Shown: piece by piece, positions 26,617 through 33,280 of the stretch
How the letters are laid out: each line of letters begins with the position of its first letter
Numbering within the stretch: position 1 is the first letter of the stretch
Origin: JBMDXB01 sp048594975
Lineage (GTDB): Bacteria > Acidobacteriota > Vicinamibacteria > Vicinamibacterales > 2-12-FULL-66-21
DNA: 37,339 nucleotides
Direction: 5' to 3'
Assembly (NCBI GenBank): GCA_048594975.1
Contig: JBMDXQ010000114.1
Location: 1-37,339, forward strand
Notes under the pieces: generated by a model
Database searches by the model: none
What the model was told of the DNA's origin: nothing
The model's input: the letters and a program-made list of their open reading frames with translations, nothing else
Translations under genes and position numbers: made by a program

Positions 26617-26645
26617 TTTGACCATCGACGACCCCAGTTTATTCC
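26617..26645 (-). promoter_or_regulatory. Candidate ECF-type promoter of the sigma operon
   Basis: On the minus strand GGAATAA (26645-26639), a 16-nt spacer and GTCAAA (26622-26617). Box order, spacing and bases match the promoter of the divergent Spy-like gene (GGAAGAT, 16 nt, GTCTAA). A start near 26610 would leave almost no leader for the 26605 ATG but about 30 nt for the GTG at 26575. Confidence 0.5.
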
Positions 26646-26719
26646 CCGGGAGCTGGGAGTTCGCCGCGCCAGGTCGGCTTGCCTCGCCGAAGCGCGCTCA
26701 CCATTTGTGGGCGGAGGCG

Positions 26720-26748
26720 GGAAGATTTTCTCCACCCTGCCGGTCTAA
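26720..26748 (+). promoter_or_regulatory. Candidate ECF/sigmaE-type promoter of the Spy-like gene
   Basis: GGAAGAT (26720-26726), 16-nt spacer, GTCTAA (26743-26748). The known E. coli sigmaE consensus is GGAACTT with a 16-nt spacer and GTCTAA, so the -10 and spacing are exact. A start near 26755 gives a leader of about 15 nt carrying AGGAGGG at 26758-26764 before the ATG at 26770. Confidence 0.65.
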
Positions 26749-26769
26749 GCAGACACCAGGAGGGAAGAC

Positions 26770-27261
26770 ATGAGGAAGACACTGTTGGCCGCGGCCGCGC
26801 TCGTGGCGGTTGCGGCATTCGCCCCGCTGGGCGCTCAGGCGCCGCAGGGTGCGCAGGCGCCGCAGGGCCAGGGGCCGGTCGGCCGGGGGTTCGGGGGACC
26901 GGGCATGCGGGGACCGGGTGGACCCGCCCACATGGGCGTGCTCCGGCAGCTGAACCTGACCGACGAGCAGCGAGCGCAAATACGGGCGCTCGTGAACGAG
27001 CAGCGCCAGGAACAGCCGGGCGCGAAGCTGCGGGAGCTCCACCATCAGCTGCAGGCGGCGGTGTTCGCCGACGCCGTGGACACGGCGACGATCGAGCAGC
27101 TCAAGGCCGCTATCGCGGCGGCCGAGGCCGAATTGCTCACCGAGCGCATCGACACCGAGGTGAAGATCAGCCAGATCCTCACCCCCGAGCAGCGTGCCAG
27201 GGCGCGCGAGCTCATCGCCAGTGGCCCTGCCCGCGGGCGCGGCCGTCGCGGCGCCTTCTGA
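26770..27261 (+). CDS. Periplasmic Spy/CpxP-like LTxxQ protein
   Basis: ATG with AGGAGGG (26758-26764); 163 aa. A signal peptide (MRKTLLAAAALVAVAAFAPL) is followed by a Gly/Pro/Gln-rich linker. A helical core carries two LTxxQ motifs: LNLTDEQRAQIRALV and ILTPEQRARAREL. Related proteins are ATP-independent periplasmic chaperones. It is divergent from the ECF operon and has an ECF-type promoter, so it is probably a target of that sigma factor. A long hairpin at 27277-27307 follows the stop. Confidence 0.87.
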   Translation: MRKTLLAAAALVAVAAFAPLGAQAPQGAQAPQGQGPVGRGFGGPGMRGPGGPAHMGVLRQLNLTDEQRAQIRALVNEQRQEQPGAKLRELHHQLQAAVFADAVDTATIEQLKAAIAAAEAELLTERIDTEVKISQILTPEQRARARELIASGPARGRGRRGAF

Positions 27262-27276
27262 TCGGTCCGTCACACG

Positions 27277-27307
27277 CGAGAGCGGGCGCCTTGGCGTTCC
27301 GCTCTCG
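27277..27307 (+). terminator. Hairpin downstream of the Spy-like gene
   Basis: CGAGAGCGG (27277-27285) pairs perfectly with CCGCTCTCG (27299-27307), and the 13-nt loop region can pair partly. There is no T-run, so it could be a factor-dependent or hairpin-only terminator. Confidence 0.4.
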
Positions 27308-27359
27308 TGACCTGCCGTGGCCGCCGCCGCGAGCCGCCTCGGATAGACTCTCCTGACGT

Positions 27360-28712
27360 ATGGAACAGCTGCGCGCGTTCGAACGCGCCCTGAACGGGTA
27401 CGTCTGGGGCGGGCCGATGATCGTCCTGCTCATCGGGACCGGGATCCTCCTGACGATCCTCACGGGGTTCATTCAGTTCACCCGCCTGGGCACTTCGCTG
27501 CGCGAGGTGCTCGGCAAACTCTTCGCGCGCGGGCACGGCGAAGGCTCCGTCACGCCGTTCCAGGCGGTGGCAACCGCACTCGCGTCGACGGTCGGCGTCG
27601 GCAACGTCGCTGGCGTCGCCACGGCGATCTTCCTTGGCGGCCCGGGCGCCCTGTTCTGGATCTGGGTCTCCGGAATCCTCGGGATGTGTACCAAGTACGC
27701 CGAGATCGTCGTCGCGCTGCACTTCCGCGAGCGCGACGCGGACGGGGTGATGCGCGGCGGCGCGATGTACACGCTGAAGAAGATCGGCCTGCCCTGGCTG
27801 GGCGGCGTGTTCGCGCTGCTCACTGCGACGGCCGCGTTCGGTATCGGCAACATGGTGCAGGCGAACTCGGTCGCCGAGTCGGTGTTCACCTCGTTCGGCG
27901 TTCCCCACTTCCACACCGGCTTCATCCTCATGGTGCTCACGGCCGCCGTGATCCTCGGCGGCATCAAGCGGATCGGCGAGTTCACGTCCGTGCTCGTGCC
28001 GTTCATGGCCATCGTGTACCTCTTCGGGGGGTTGATCATCGTCATCACGCACGCGGCGGCGCTGCCCGGCGCTCTGCGGCTGGTGTTCGACGGCGCCTTC
28101 AGCGGGACGGCCGCGGCGGGGGGCTTCGCCGGAAGCACGATGACGGTTGCCCTGCGCTACGGGATCGCGCGAGGACTCTTCTCCAACGAGGCCGGCCTCG
28201 GCTCGGCGCCGATGGTCCACGCTGCGGCGCAGACGGACCACCCCGTCCGTCAGGGTCTTTACGGCATCTTCGAGGTGTTCGTCGACACGATCCTGATCTG
28301 CACGATGACCGGGCTGGTCATCCTCGTGACCGGCACGTGGACGACGGGGGCGAACGGGGCGGCGCTGTCGGCGAGCGCGTTCGAGACGGGGCTGCCGGGC
28401 ACGTGGGGCCACCTGATCGTGACCGTGGGAATCGTGCTGTTCGCCTACTCGACGTTGATCGGCTGGAGCTACTACGGCGAGACCGGTGCCGTCTACCTGC
28501 TGGGCACCCGAGCCGTGCTGCCGTACCGGCTGCTCTGGCTGGTGTTCATCTACTTCGGGGCGACCGGATCCCTGCACATCGTCTGGGACGTCGCCGACAC
28601 CCTGAACGGGCTGATGGCGCTGCCCAATCTGGTGGGGCTCCTGCTGTCGATCCCGCTGCTCCTCCGGCTGCAGCGCGAGTTCTTCACGCGCCGGCCACGA
28701 AGCGACGGCTAG
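27360..28712 (+). CDS. Sodium:alanine/glycine symporter, AGCS family
   Basis: ATG at 27360; 450 aa, normal for AGCS/AlsT transporters. About ten TM helices. The family signature is visible as VGVGNVAGVATAIFLGG followed by PGALFWIWVSG, GMCTKYAEI and, later, FSNEAGLGSAPM and GWSYYGE. These segments are conserved around the Na+ and substrate sites in the LeuT-like fold. It imports alanine, glycine or related amino acids with Na+ (or H+). Its TAG stop lies in a CTAG shared with the convergent small gene's stop. No SD is obvious. Confidence 0.95.
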   Translation: MEQLRAFERALNGYVWGGPMIVLLIGTGILLTILTGFIQFTRLGTSLREVLGKLFARGHGEGSVTPFQAVATALASTVGVGNVAGVATAIFLGGPGALFWIWVSGILGMCTKYAEIVVALHFRERDADGVMRGGAMYTLKKIGLPWLGGVFALLTATAAFGIGNMVQANSVAESVFTSFGVPHFHTGFILMVLTAAVILGGIKRIGEFTSVLVPFMAIVYLFGGLIIVITHAAALPGALRLVFDGAFSGTAAAGGFAGSTMTVALRYGIARGLFSNEAGLGSAPMVHAAAQTDHPVRQGLYGIFEVFVDTILICTMTGLVILVTGTWTTGANGAALSASAFETGLPGTWGHLIVTVGIVLFAYSTLIGWSYYGETGAVYLLGTRAVLPYRLLWLVFIYFGATGSLHIVWDVADTLNGLMALPNLVGLLLSIPLLLRLQREFFTRRPRSDG

Positions 28713-28936
28713 GCTCGGCGCCGGGCGGCCCGCTCCAGGTGGGCGAGCATCTGCCGGCGGTGTGCGATCTCAGCCGGCGTCAGCGGGCGGACGCGCTCGG
28801 CCTGCTCGAAGGGCAGCGACCGCTGCGCCCAGGCGTCCTGCCGCGCCTTCGTCTGCTCGGAAGCCGCGCGGAAACACTCGAAGCAGAGGCTTCGACCGTG
28901 CCCGTGCGCGCAGCGCGTCGTCTTGCCGCGTGCCAC
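28709..28936 (-). CDS. Small Cys/His-containing protein of unknown function
   Basis: GTG at 28936 with AGGAGG 7 nt upstream; the frame continues to 29071 but that is the antisense of its neighbour. 75 aa. N-terminal CAHGHGRSLCFEC gives a possible zinc site (three Cys, two His within 13 residues). The rest is helical and basic (AEIAHRRQMLAHLERAARRRA). It starts one base after the stop of the gene at 28938, so the two are translationally coupled. No known domain recognised; could bind RNA, DNA or a protein partner. Confidence 0.65.
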   Translation of the reverse strand: MARGKTTRCAHGHGRSLCFECFRAASEQTKARQDAWAQRSLPFEQAERVRPLTPAEIAHRRQMLAHLERAARRRA

Positions 28937-28937
28937 G

Positions 28938-29153
28938 TCAGTCCTCCTGATCCACCTCGTCCAGCTCCAGCAGCCGCCGCGCCACAATCTGCGCTTGCCG
29001 CCGGCGATGTTCCAGCGCGGCGTACTTGTCCGGGGGTCCGGCGAGGCGCAATGCCTGGGCCGGCGCCGCACTAGCGGCGAGCGCGATTGCGTCCGTCCCG
29101 AAATCGAGCTTCAACGCGAGCGAACCTTCCGTCCGGGGCTGTCTCCGTGTCAT
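28938..29153 (-). CDS. Small protein of unknown function paired with 28709
   Basis: ATG at 29153; a GTG at 29192 is also in frame. A -10-like TACACT lies 6 nt before the ATG, so this may be a leaderless transcript. 71 aa, with LKLDFGTDAIALAASAAPAQAL, then a helical EHRRRQAQIVARRLLELDEVD tail. No signal peptide or TM segment. It overlaps nothing and runs directly into the SD of the next small gene. I do not recognise the family. Confidence 0.55.
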   Translation of the reverse strand: MTRRQPRTEGSLALKLDFGTDAIALAASAAPAQALRLAGPPDKYAALEHRRRQAQIVARRLLELDEVDQED

Positions 29154-29218
29154 GAGTGGAGTGTAGCGAGGGGGTGTGACAGGGAAGGTCACGGCCCGTC
29201 ATCGGGGTCCGGGAGCCG

Positions 29219-29247
29219 TTGACATCGCCGCGGCGGCGCTGAACAAT
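29219..29247 (+). promoter_or_regulatory. Candidate sigma70 promoter
   Basis: TTGACA (29219-29224), 17-nt spacer, AACAAT (29242-29247). The -35 is perfect and the -10 matches four of six bases. It would drive the TMEM175-like fragment at 29323 and probably the WYL gene at 29458 from a start near 29254. Confidence 0.5.
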
Positions 29248-29322
29248 CGGGGCACCGCGTCCAGCCTTCCGTCGCGGTCGCGCGCCGCCGGCGCGCCGGA
29301 CCGCTCCGGCGCGTGAACGAGC

Positions 29323-29415
29323 ATGCTTCCAAGAGCCACCCACCATTCGACGCGTCTCGAGGCGTTCAGCGACGCCGCGTTCGCCTTCGCCCTCAGCGCG
29401 TCGCGTGCCACGTGA
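29323..29415 (+). pseudogene. 5' remnant of a TMEM175-family potassium channel gene
   Basis: A 30-codon frame whose middle reads TRLEAFSDAAFAFALS. The RLEAFSD..FAFA pattern with its FSD motif is the hallmark of the first helix of TMEM175 (DUF1211) channels. The frame then leaves the family pattern and stops at 29413-29415, with no continuation in the other frames before the WYL start. I read this as a truncated gene, possibly removed by the event that placed the WYL gene here. A small real peptide cannot be excluded. Confidence 0.5.
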
Positions 29416-29457
29416 AGCACGTACGCAGGTAGCCAGAACGGCGATAGGAATCGATCC

Positions 29458-30441
29458 ATGCCGCGTAACGCCGAAGTCATCCGCCAGTGGACGATCCTGC
29501 GCGACCTCGAGTCCTCCCGGCGGCTCACGATCGACGAGCTGGCCAGGCGCACGGGCGTCACCACGCGCACGATCAGGCGCGACCTCGACGCGCTGCAGTC
29601 GGCCGGTTTTCCCCTGTTCGACGAGACGCACGACGGGAAGAAGTACTGGACGCTCGAGCACCGGCCGTTCCGCCGCCTCGACGACACCGGCTTCACCATC
29701 GCCGAGCTGAGCGCGCTGTACTTCAGCCGCACCCTGGTCGAGTGCCTCGCCGCGACGCCGTTCCAGCATGGCGTCCGCAGCGCCTTCGAGAAGCTCGCGA
29801 CGGCGCTCACGCCCGGGATGCGGCAGTTCCTCGATCGGCTGCCGCTCGTGATCCAGGCGAAGCCGGAGCCCGGCGCGGCAGCGTGGCACGCCACCGACGA
29901 CCGCGCAACGGTCGCGCAGCTGCTCGACGCCACGCTCCACCACCGGCGCGCGGCGATGCGCTATCGATCGCTTTCGAGTGGCCGCGAGAAGGACTACGTC
30001 ATCGAGCCGTACCGGCTCGTCTTCTCTCGTGGCAGCCTCTACCTGGTGGCGTCCGTGCCGGCCTACGGGGGATTCCGGACGTTTGCAGTGGAGCGGATCC
30101 GGTCCCTGTCATTGAGCGACGAACGCTTCGAGCCGGTCGAGCTCGAGGAGCCGTTCGCCCACTCGCTGGGCGTACATCAGGGGCAGCCCGAACGGATCGA
30201 GATCGCGTTCGAGCCGTCGATTGCGCCGTTGGTCACGGCGCGCAAGTGGCACCCGTCCCAGCAGGTGCGGGAGGAGCCGGACGGGTCGATCGTGCTGACG
30301 CTCAACGTCTGCAACGATGTCGAACTGCGCCGCTGGATCCTCGGCTTCGGCGCGCTCGCCCGCGTCGTGGCGCCGCCGCACCTGACCGCGCAGATCCTCG
30401 CCGAGCTCGAAGGGGCGCGCCTGCGCTATGCCATCGAGTGA
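29458..30441 (+). CDS. WYL-domain transcriptional regulator with N-terminal HTH
   Basis: ATG at 29458; 327 aa. An HTH_11/DeoR-like winged helix at about 8-62 (LTIDELARRTGVTTRTIRRD) is followed by a WYL domain at about 145-230. The latter includes YRSLSSGREKDYVIEPYRLV and FSRGSLYLVASV. A WCX C-terminal extension comes at 240-327 (LNVCNDVELRRWILGFGALA). WYL proteins sense ligands such as nucleic acids or nucleotides and often control DNA repair or defence. Convergent with the HNH/Ku operon; its target is not evident. Confidence 0.92.
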   Translation: MPRNAEVIRQWTILRDLESSRRLTIDELARRTGVTTRTIRRDLDALQSAGFPLFDETHDGKKYWTLEHRPFRRLDDTGFTIAELSALYFSRTLVECLAATPFQHGVRSAFEKLATALTPGMRQFLDRLPLVIQAKPEPGAAAWHATDDRATVAQLLDATLHHRRAAMRYRSLSSGREKDYVIEPYRLVFSRGSLYLVASVPAYGGFRTFAVERIRSLSLSDERFEPVELEEPFAHSLGVHQGQPERIEIAFEPSIAPLVTARKWHPSQQVREEPDGSIVLTLNVCNDVELRRWILGFGALARVVAPPHLTAQILAELEGARLRYAIE

Positions 30442-30461
30442 CGCCTCGGCCGGCGTGAAGA

Positions 30462-30968
30462 TCACCACTCGCCGACTCGAGAACGCCACTCGCGGGCGCG
30501 GCGCCAGGCGAGCGTGATCGCGAGGTGGCAGGCGTGGCAGAGCAGCCGGTAGTTGTCCAGCCCGCACTCCCCGCCGCCGTCCGCGACGGGGATGATGTGA
30601 TCCGCCTCCCAGCGCGGTTTCAGCGCGCGCCAGGCTTTCCGGGCGCGCCGATCGCCGGCGTGCGGCTTGTGCTGGCGCCAGGCCCGCTCCGCCGTCCGCA
30701 CGTCGAAGCCGCACGACTGGCAGATGCCGCGGTCGCGTTTCTTCACTGCCTTGCGCACGTACGACGGGCTGCTGCGCAGCCGCCACTCGTGCACGCAGGC
30801 GTCACTGCAGAAGGTCCGGCGCGGCTTGCGGACCGGCGTGCGGCACCAGCGGCAGATCGCCTCGCCGGCGGCGTTCAGCTCCGGCTTGCCCCAGTTGTCA
30901 GCAGATACGGAACGGCGGCGCAGGTGGCTCACGCCCGCCGTATCGGCGCAAGCGCGACGGCGGTGCAC
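30462..30968 (-). CDS. HNH endonuclease with N-terminal zinc finger
   Basis: GTG at 30968 (another at 30932); 168 aa. A first zinc site, CRWCRTPVRKPRRTFCSDAC, is followed by a conserved basic stretch. The HNH core has CQSCG, WEADHIIPVADGGG, LDNYRLLCHACH, with the metal-binding Asp-His and the HNH-type Asn. It starts about 50 nt downstream of the Ku stop on the same strand, suggesting one operon. HNH nucleases cut double-stranded DNA; here it could process ends for Ku, but restriction or homing roles are possible. Confidence 0.88.
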   Translation of the reverse strand: MHRRRACADTAGVSHLRRRSVSADNWGKPELNAAGEAICRWCRTPVRKPRRTFCSDACVHEWRLRSSPSYVRKAVKKRDRGICQSCGFDVRTAERAWRQHKPHAGDRRARKAWRALKPRWEADHIIPVADGGGECGLDNYRLLCHACHLAITLAWRRAREWRSRVGEW

Positions 30969-31017
30969 CCCCGCGGGAGGATCGAGACCTCCGCCCGGCG
31001 CCTCGAGCGCGCGCCCA

Positions 31018-31863
31018 TCAGGCCGCGCGCCTGCGTGCCGTCTTCTTCTTCCTCCCCCGCGCCGCAGACGGCCGCCGCGTCCGGGCGCTGCCCTCGCGCG
31101 ACTCGAGGCTGGCGCGCAGCCGCGCCATCAGGTCGACGACGTCCGCGCCGTGCGGCGTCTCCCGCCCGGAGAGCCGCGGCTTCCGACCCTTCAGCTTCGC
31201 CTGGATGATCTTCAGCAGGTTGTCGCGGTACTCGTCGGTGTACTTCTCCGGGCTCCAGGGCGCGGAGAGGTTCTCGACCAGCTGCACGGCCATCTTGAGC
31301 TCCGCCGGCCGGGTGTCGGCGCGCTTCGGAAAGCGGAAGTCCTCGAGGTCCGCCAGTTCGTCGGCGAACCGCATCATCGTCAACACGATCGCGTCGCCGT
31401 GCGCCTCCACCGAGGCGAGGTGCTGAGCGTCGCGCAGGATGATCTTCGCGATACCGACGCGGCCCGTCTCCTTCATCGCCTCCCGCAGCAGCGCGTACGC
31501 GCGGTCGGCGCCCTTGCCCGGCTGCAGGTAGTACGGTGTCTCGAAGTACCGCTCGTCGATCTCCTTCGGATCCACGAAGTCGAGAATGTCGATCGTCTTC
31601 GTCTTCTCGAGCGCCGCGGTCTTGAAGTCGTCCTTGGTCAGGACAACGAACTGCCCGCGTTCGTACTCGTAGCCCTTGACGAGATCCTCCCAGGCCACCG
31701 GCTTGCCTTCGCGCTGGCAGACGCGTTCGTACTGCACCGGCGAGTCGTCCTTGGCGTGCAGCAACCGGAACCTCGGGCGGTGGTCGCGCACGGCGCTGTA
31801 CAGCTCGATCGGGATGTTCACCAGGCCAAAGGCGATCGATCCCTTCCACATGGCTCGGGCCAT
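31018..31863 (-). CDS. ku: Bacterial Ku, non-homologous end-joining protein
   Basis: The ATG at 31863 is chosen since AGGGGAG lies 6 nt upstream and Ku proteins start MARAMWKGSIAFGLVNIP; another ATG is two codons earlier. 281 aa, the usual bacterial length. Family motifs include RFRLLH, GYEYERGQFVVL, YYLQPGKGADRAYALLREAM and GRVGIAKIILRDAQHLA. The C-terminal tail is very basic (RGRKKKTARRRAA), as in Ku variants that bind DNA beyond the ring. It binds broken ends as a homodimer and recruits LigD. No ligD is in the window. An HNH gene follows. Confidence 0.95.
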   Translation of the reverse strand: MARAMWKGSIAFGLVNIPIELYSAVRDHRPRFRLLHAKDDSPVQYERVCQREGKPVAWEDLVKGYEYERGQFVVLTKDDFKTAALEKTKTIDILDFVDPKEIDERYFETPYYLQPGKGADRAYALLREAMKETGRVGIAKIILRDAQHLASVEAHGDAIVLTMMRFADELADLEDFRFPKRADTRPAELKMAVQLVENLSAPWSPEKYTDEYRDNLLKIIQAKLKGRKPRLSGRETPHGADVVDLMARLRASLESREGSARTRRPSAARGRKKKTARRRAA

Positions 31864-31900
31864 TGACATCTCCCCTTGCCCCGTACCGCCGTACACACGA

Positions 31901-31931
31901 AGAGCCGGGGCCCCTCGGGAACCCCGGCTCT
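31901..31931 (-). terminator. Strong hairpin between the exported small protein and Ku
   Basis: AGAGCCGGGG (31901-31910) and CCCCGGCTCT (31922-31931) form a perfect 10-bp stem with an 11-nt loop. It lies 21 nt past the stop of the gene at 31953 on the minus strand. There is only a short T-poor tail, so it is probably a terminator that separates that gene from Ku. Confidence 0.6.
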
Positions 31932-31952
31932 CAAGATCCGTTCCGATCCAAC

Positions 31953-32429
31953 TTACTTGCAGGTCTCGGACTGGTGCGCCATCGACTTCACGTTGAAGCT
32001 GCGGGCCGACGAGGCGGCCGCGCCGGCGGCGCCGCTGGTGCCGGTCGGCTGCGACGACTTGCCGGCCGGTGACCACGAGCCGGTGATGGCGACCGTATGA
32101 CCGACGTGCTTGCTCAGGTCGAGGCTCGCTGGCGCGCCGATCAGCTTGACGTCGCCGGACGCCATCGAGCTGCTCGTCGCGGGGGGCGTCGAGGGGGGCG
32201 TCGACGGCGTGCTCGGCGTCGATGCGGTCTTCGACGACGCGTCGTCCTTCACGTTCGTCAGGACGAACGAGTTCGGCGTCTCACCCGCGCGGAGGCAGCC
32301 GGTGATCGTTACGGTCTTTTCGTAGGACTTGGCGGGTTCGGCCTTCTTCTGATCCGCCGGCGGCGTCTGCGCAGCCAGTCCGGCGGCGCAGAACAATGCG
32401 AAAGCTGTGGATGTAAAGACGCGTTTCAT
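31953..32429 (-). CDS. Exported small protein with OB-fold-like segments, unknown function
   Basis: ATG at 32429 with a strong SD (AGGAGGTGG); the frame runs upstream to 32924 but looks non-coding there. 158 aa. A signal peptide (MKRVFTSTAFALFCAAGLAA) is followed by TVTITGCLRAGETPNSFVLTN, then a Ser/Thr/Pro linker with STPSTPPSTP. The last part has DLSKHVGHTVAITGSW and a Cys near the end. The two TVTITG/HTVAITG strands suggest an OB-like barrel. No cofactor motif. A strong hairpin follows the stop. Confidence 0.7.
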   Translation of the reverse strand: MKRVFTSTAFALFCAAGLAAQTPPADQKKAEPAKSYEKTVTITGCLRAGETPNSFVLTNVKDDASSKTASTPSTPSTPPSTPPATSSSMASGDVKLIGAPASLDLSKHVGHTVAITGSWSPAGKSSQPTGTSGAAGAAASSARSFNVKSMAHQSETCK

Positions 32430-33040
32430 CAGCTCCACCTCCTGAGTTGGTGTCCTTTTGTTTGTGTCCGGGCTCGTCAGGCTGCAGATTCCGCGCCACG
32501 GTCGGGCTGATGGATGAGGTGCCCGGAAGTTACAGAATGTCCAGAAGAAGACGACCGCGGACTGGACCCGGTCAGGCCGCCACGCTATGGCGTTCCTGCC
32601 CGAGTGTTGCAACCGAATACGGTCGCTGCCGGGTTTCGCACCAGCGATCCAGACGAGGTCGCGGCAGTGCGGGCACGCGAACACGAGCGGAGGTCGGCAA
32701 CGAAACCGCCCTCCCTTCTCTCTTGGGACAAGACGGGCCGATCGCGCCCGAGACCTCGACCGTGGCGATTTCCAGAGCCCGGCCCGTGTGGGATCGGGTA
32801 GGGTATGCGGCGCGGCTTGGATGCCGGAGACGTCGCGGGATGCCAGAGGGTTCGTGCGTAAAGACGCCGTGATAGGGGTCGAAGGACATTCGTCAGCTCC
32901 TGCAGCAGAGCAGGTGGCGAACATATGGTAGCAAACGCTTACCTTGCCACAACGTGCTGTGGTTGCCGCGGAGTGTCGCCCGGTGATCCGCCCAACTCCC
33001 GCGGCACCCTAGGCGCACGAGCATGTAAGATCGGGGTCAC
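32430..33040. other. Gene-free stretch upstream of tRNA-Leu
   Basis: No supported gene in these 611 nt; several overlapping frames exist on both strands, none with a good start or recognisable motif. The only regulatory hint is TAAGAT at 33026-33031, a -10-like box about 10 nt before the tRNA with no good -35. Confidence 0.4.
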
Positions 33041-33122
33041 GGCGGCGTGGCGAAACTGGCAGACGCGAGAGACTTAGGATCTCTTGGCGCAAGCCGTGGG
33101 GGTTCGAGTCCCTCCGCCGCCA
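33041..33122 (+). tRNA. tRNA-Leu (anticodon UAG)
   Basis: Acceptor GGCGGCG (33041-33047) pairs with CGCCGCC (33115-33121), discriminator A at 33122. The anticodon stem AGAGA/TCTCT encloses CTTAGGA, so the anticodon is TAG and the codon CUA (and CUG by wobble). A 12-nt variable arm (TGGCGCAAGCCG) marks a class II tRNA such as Leu. The T arm has GGTTCGAGTCC. The 3' CCA is not encoded; it must be added by CCA transferase. Confidence 0.95.
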
Positions 33123-33187
33123 TACCCTCCGTCTGTTATCTTTGGGAAAGTCGGAACAGAGGGAAACGGAGCGGCGACGCGCCGAAA

Positions 33188-33241
33188 GAGCCCCAGGCCC
33201 GGCCGGGGCATGGGGCTCAGCCGCGGCCGGCCAGCCGCGGC
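33188..33241 (+). other. Two tandem hairpins between tRNA-Leu and tig
   Basis: GAGCCCC/GGGGCTC (33188-33194 and 33212-33218) is followed by GCCGCGGC repeated at 33220-33227 and 33234-33241, which is self-complementary and can fold. No T-run. They may end the tRNA transcript or structure the tig leader. Confidence 0.45.
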
Positions 33242-33280
33242 GCGGCCGCCGGACTGGCGGACCGCACGGCCCTGACAACC

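Noticed and set aside
27270..28577. 435-residue minus-strand frame
   Set aside because: Antisense of the AGCS symporter, hydrophilic and motif-free.
32430..33040. Overlapping frames on both strands before the tRNA
   Set aside because: None has a good start, stable codon usage or recognisable motif.
33047..33280. Upstream extension of the trigger factor frame
   Set aside because: It would translate the tRNA-Leu gene and structured leader; the ATG at 33281 gives a normal family N-terminus.
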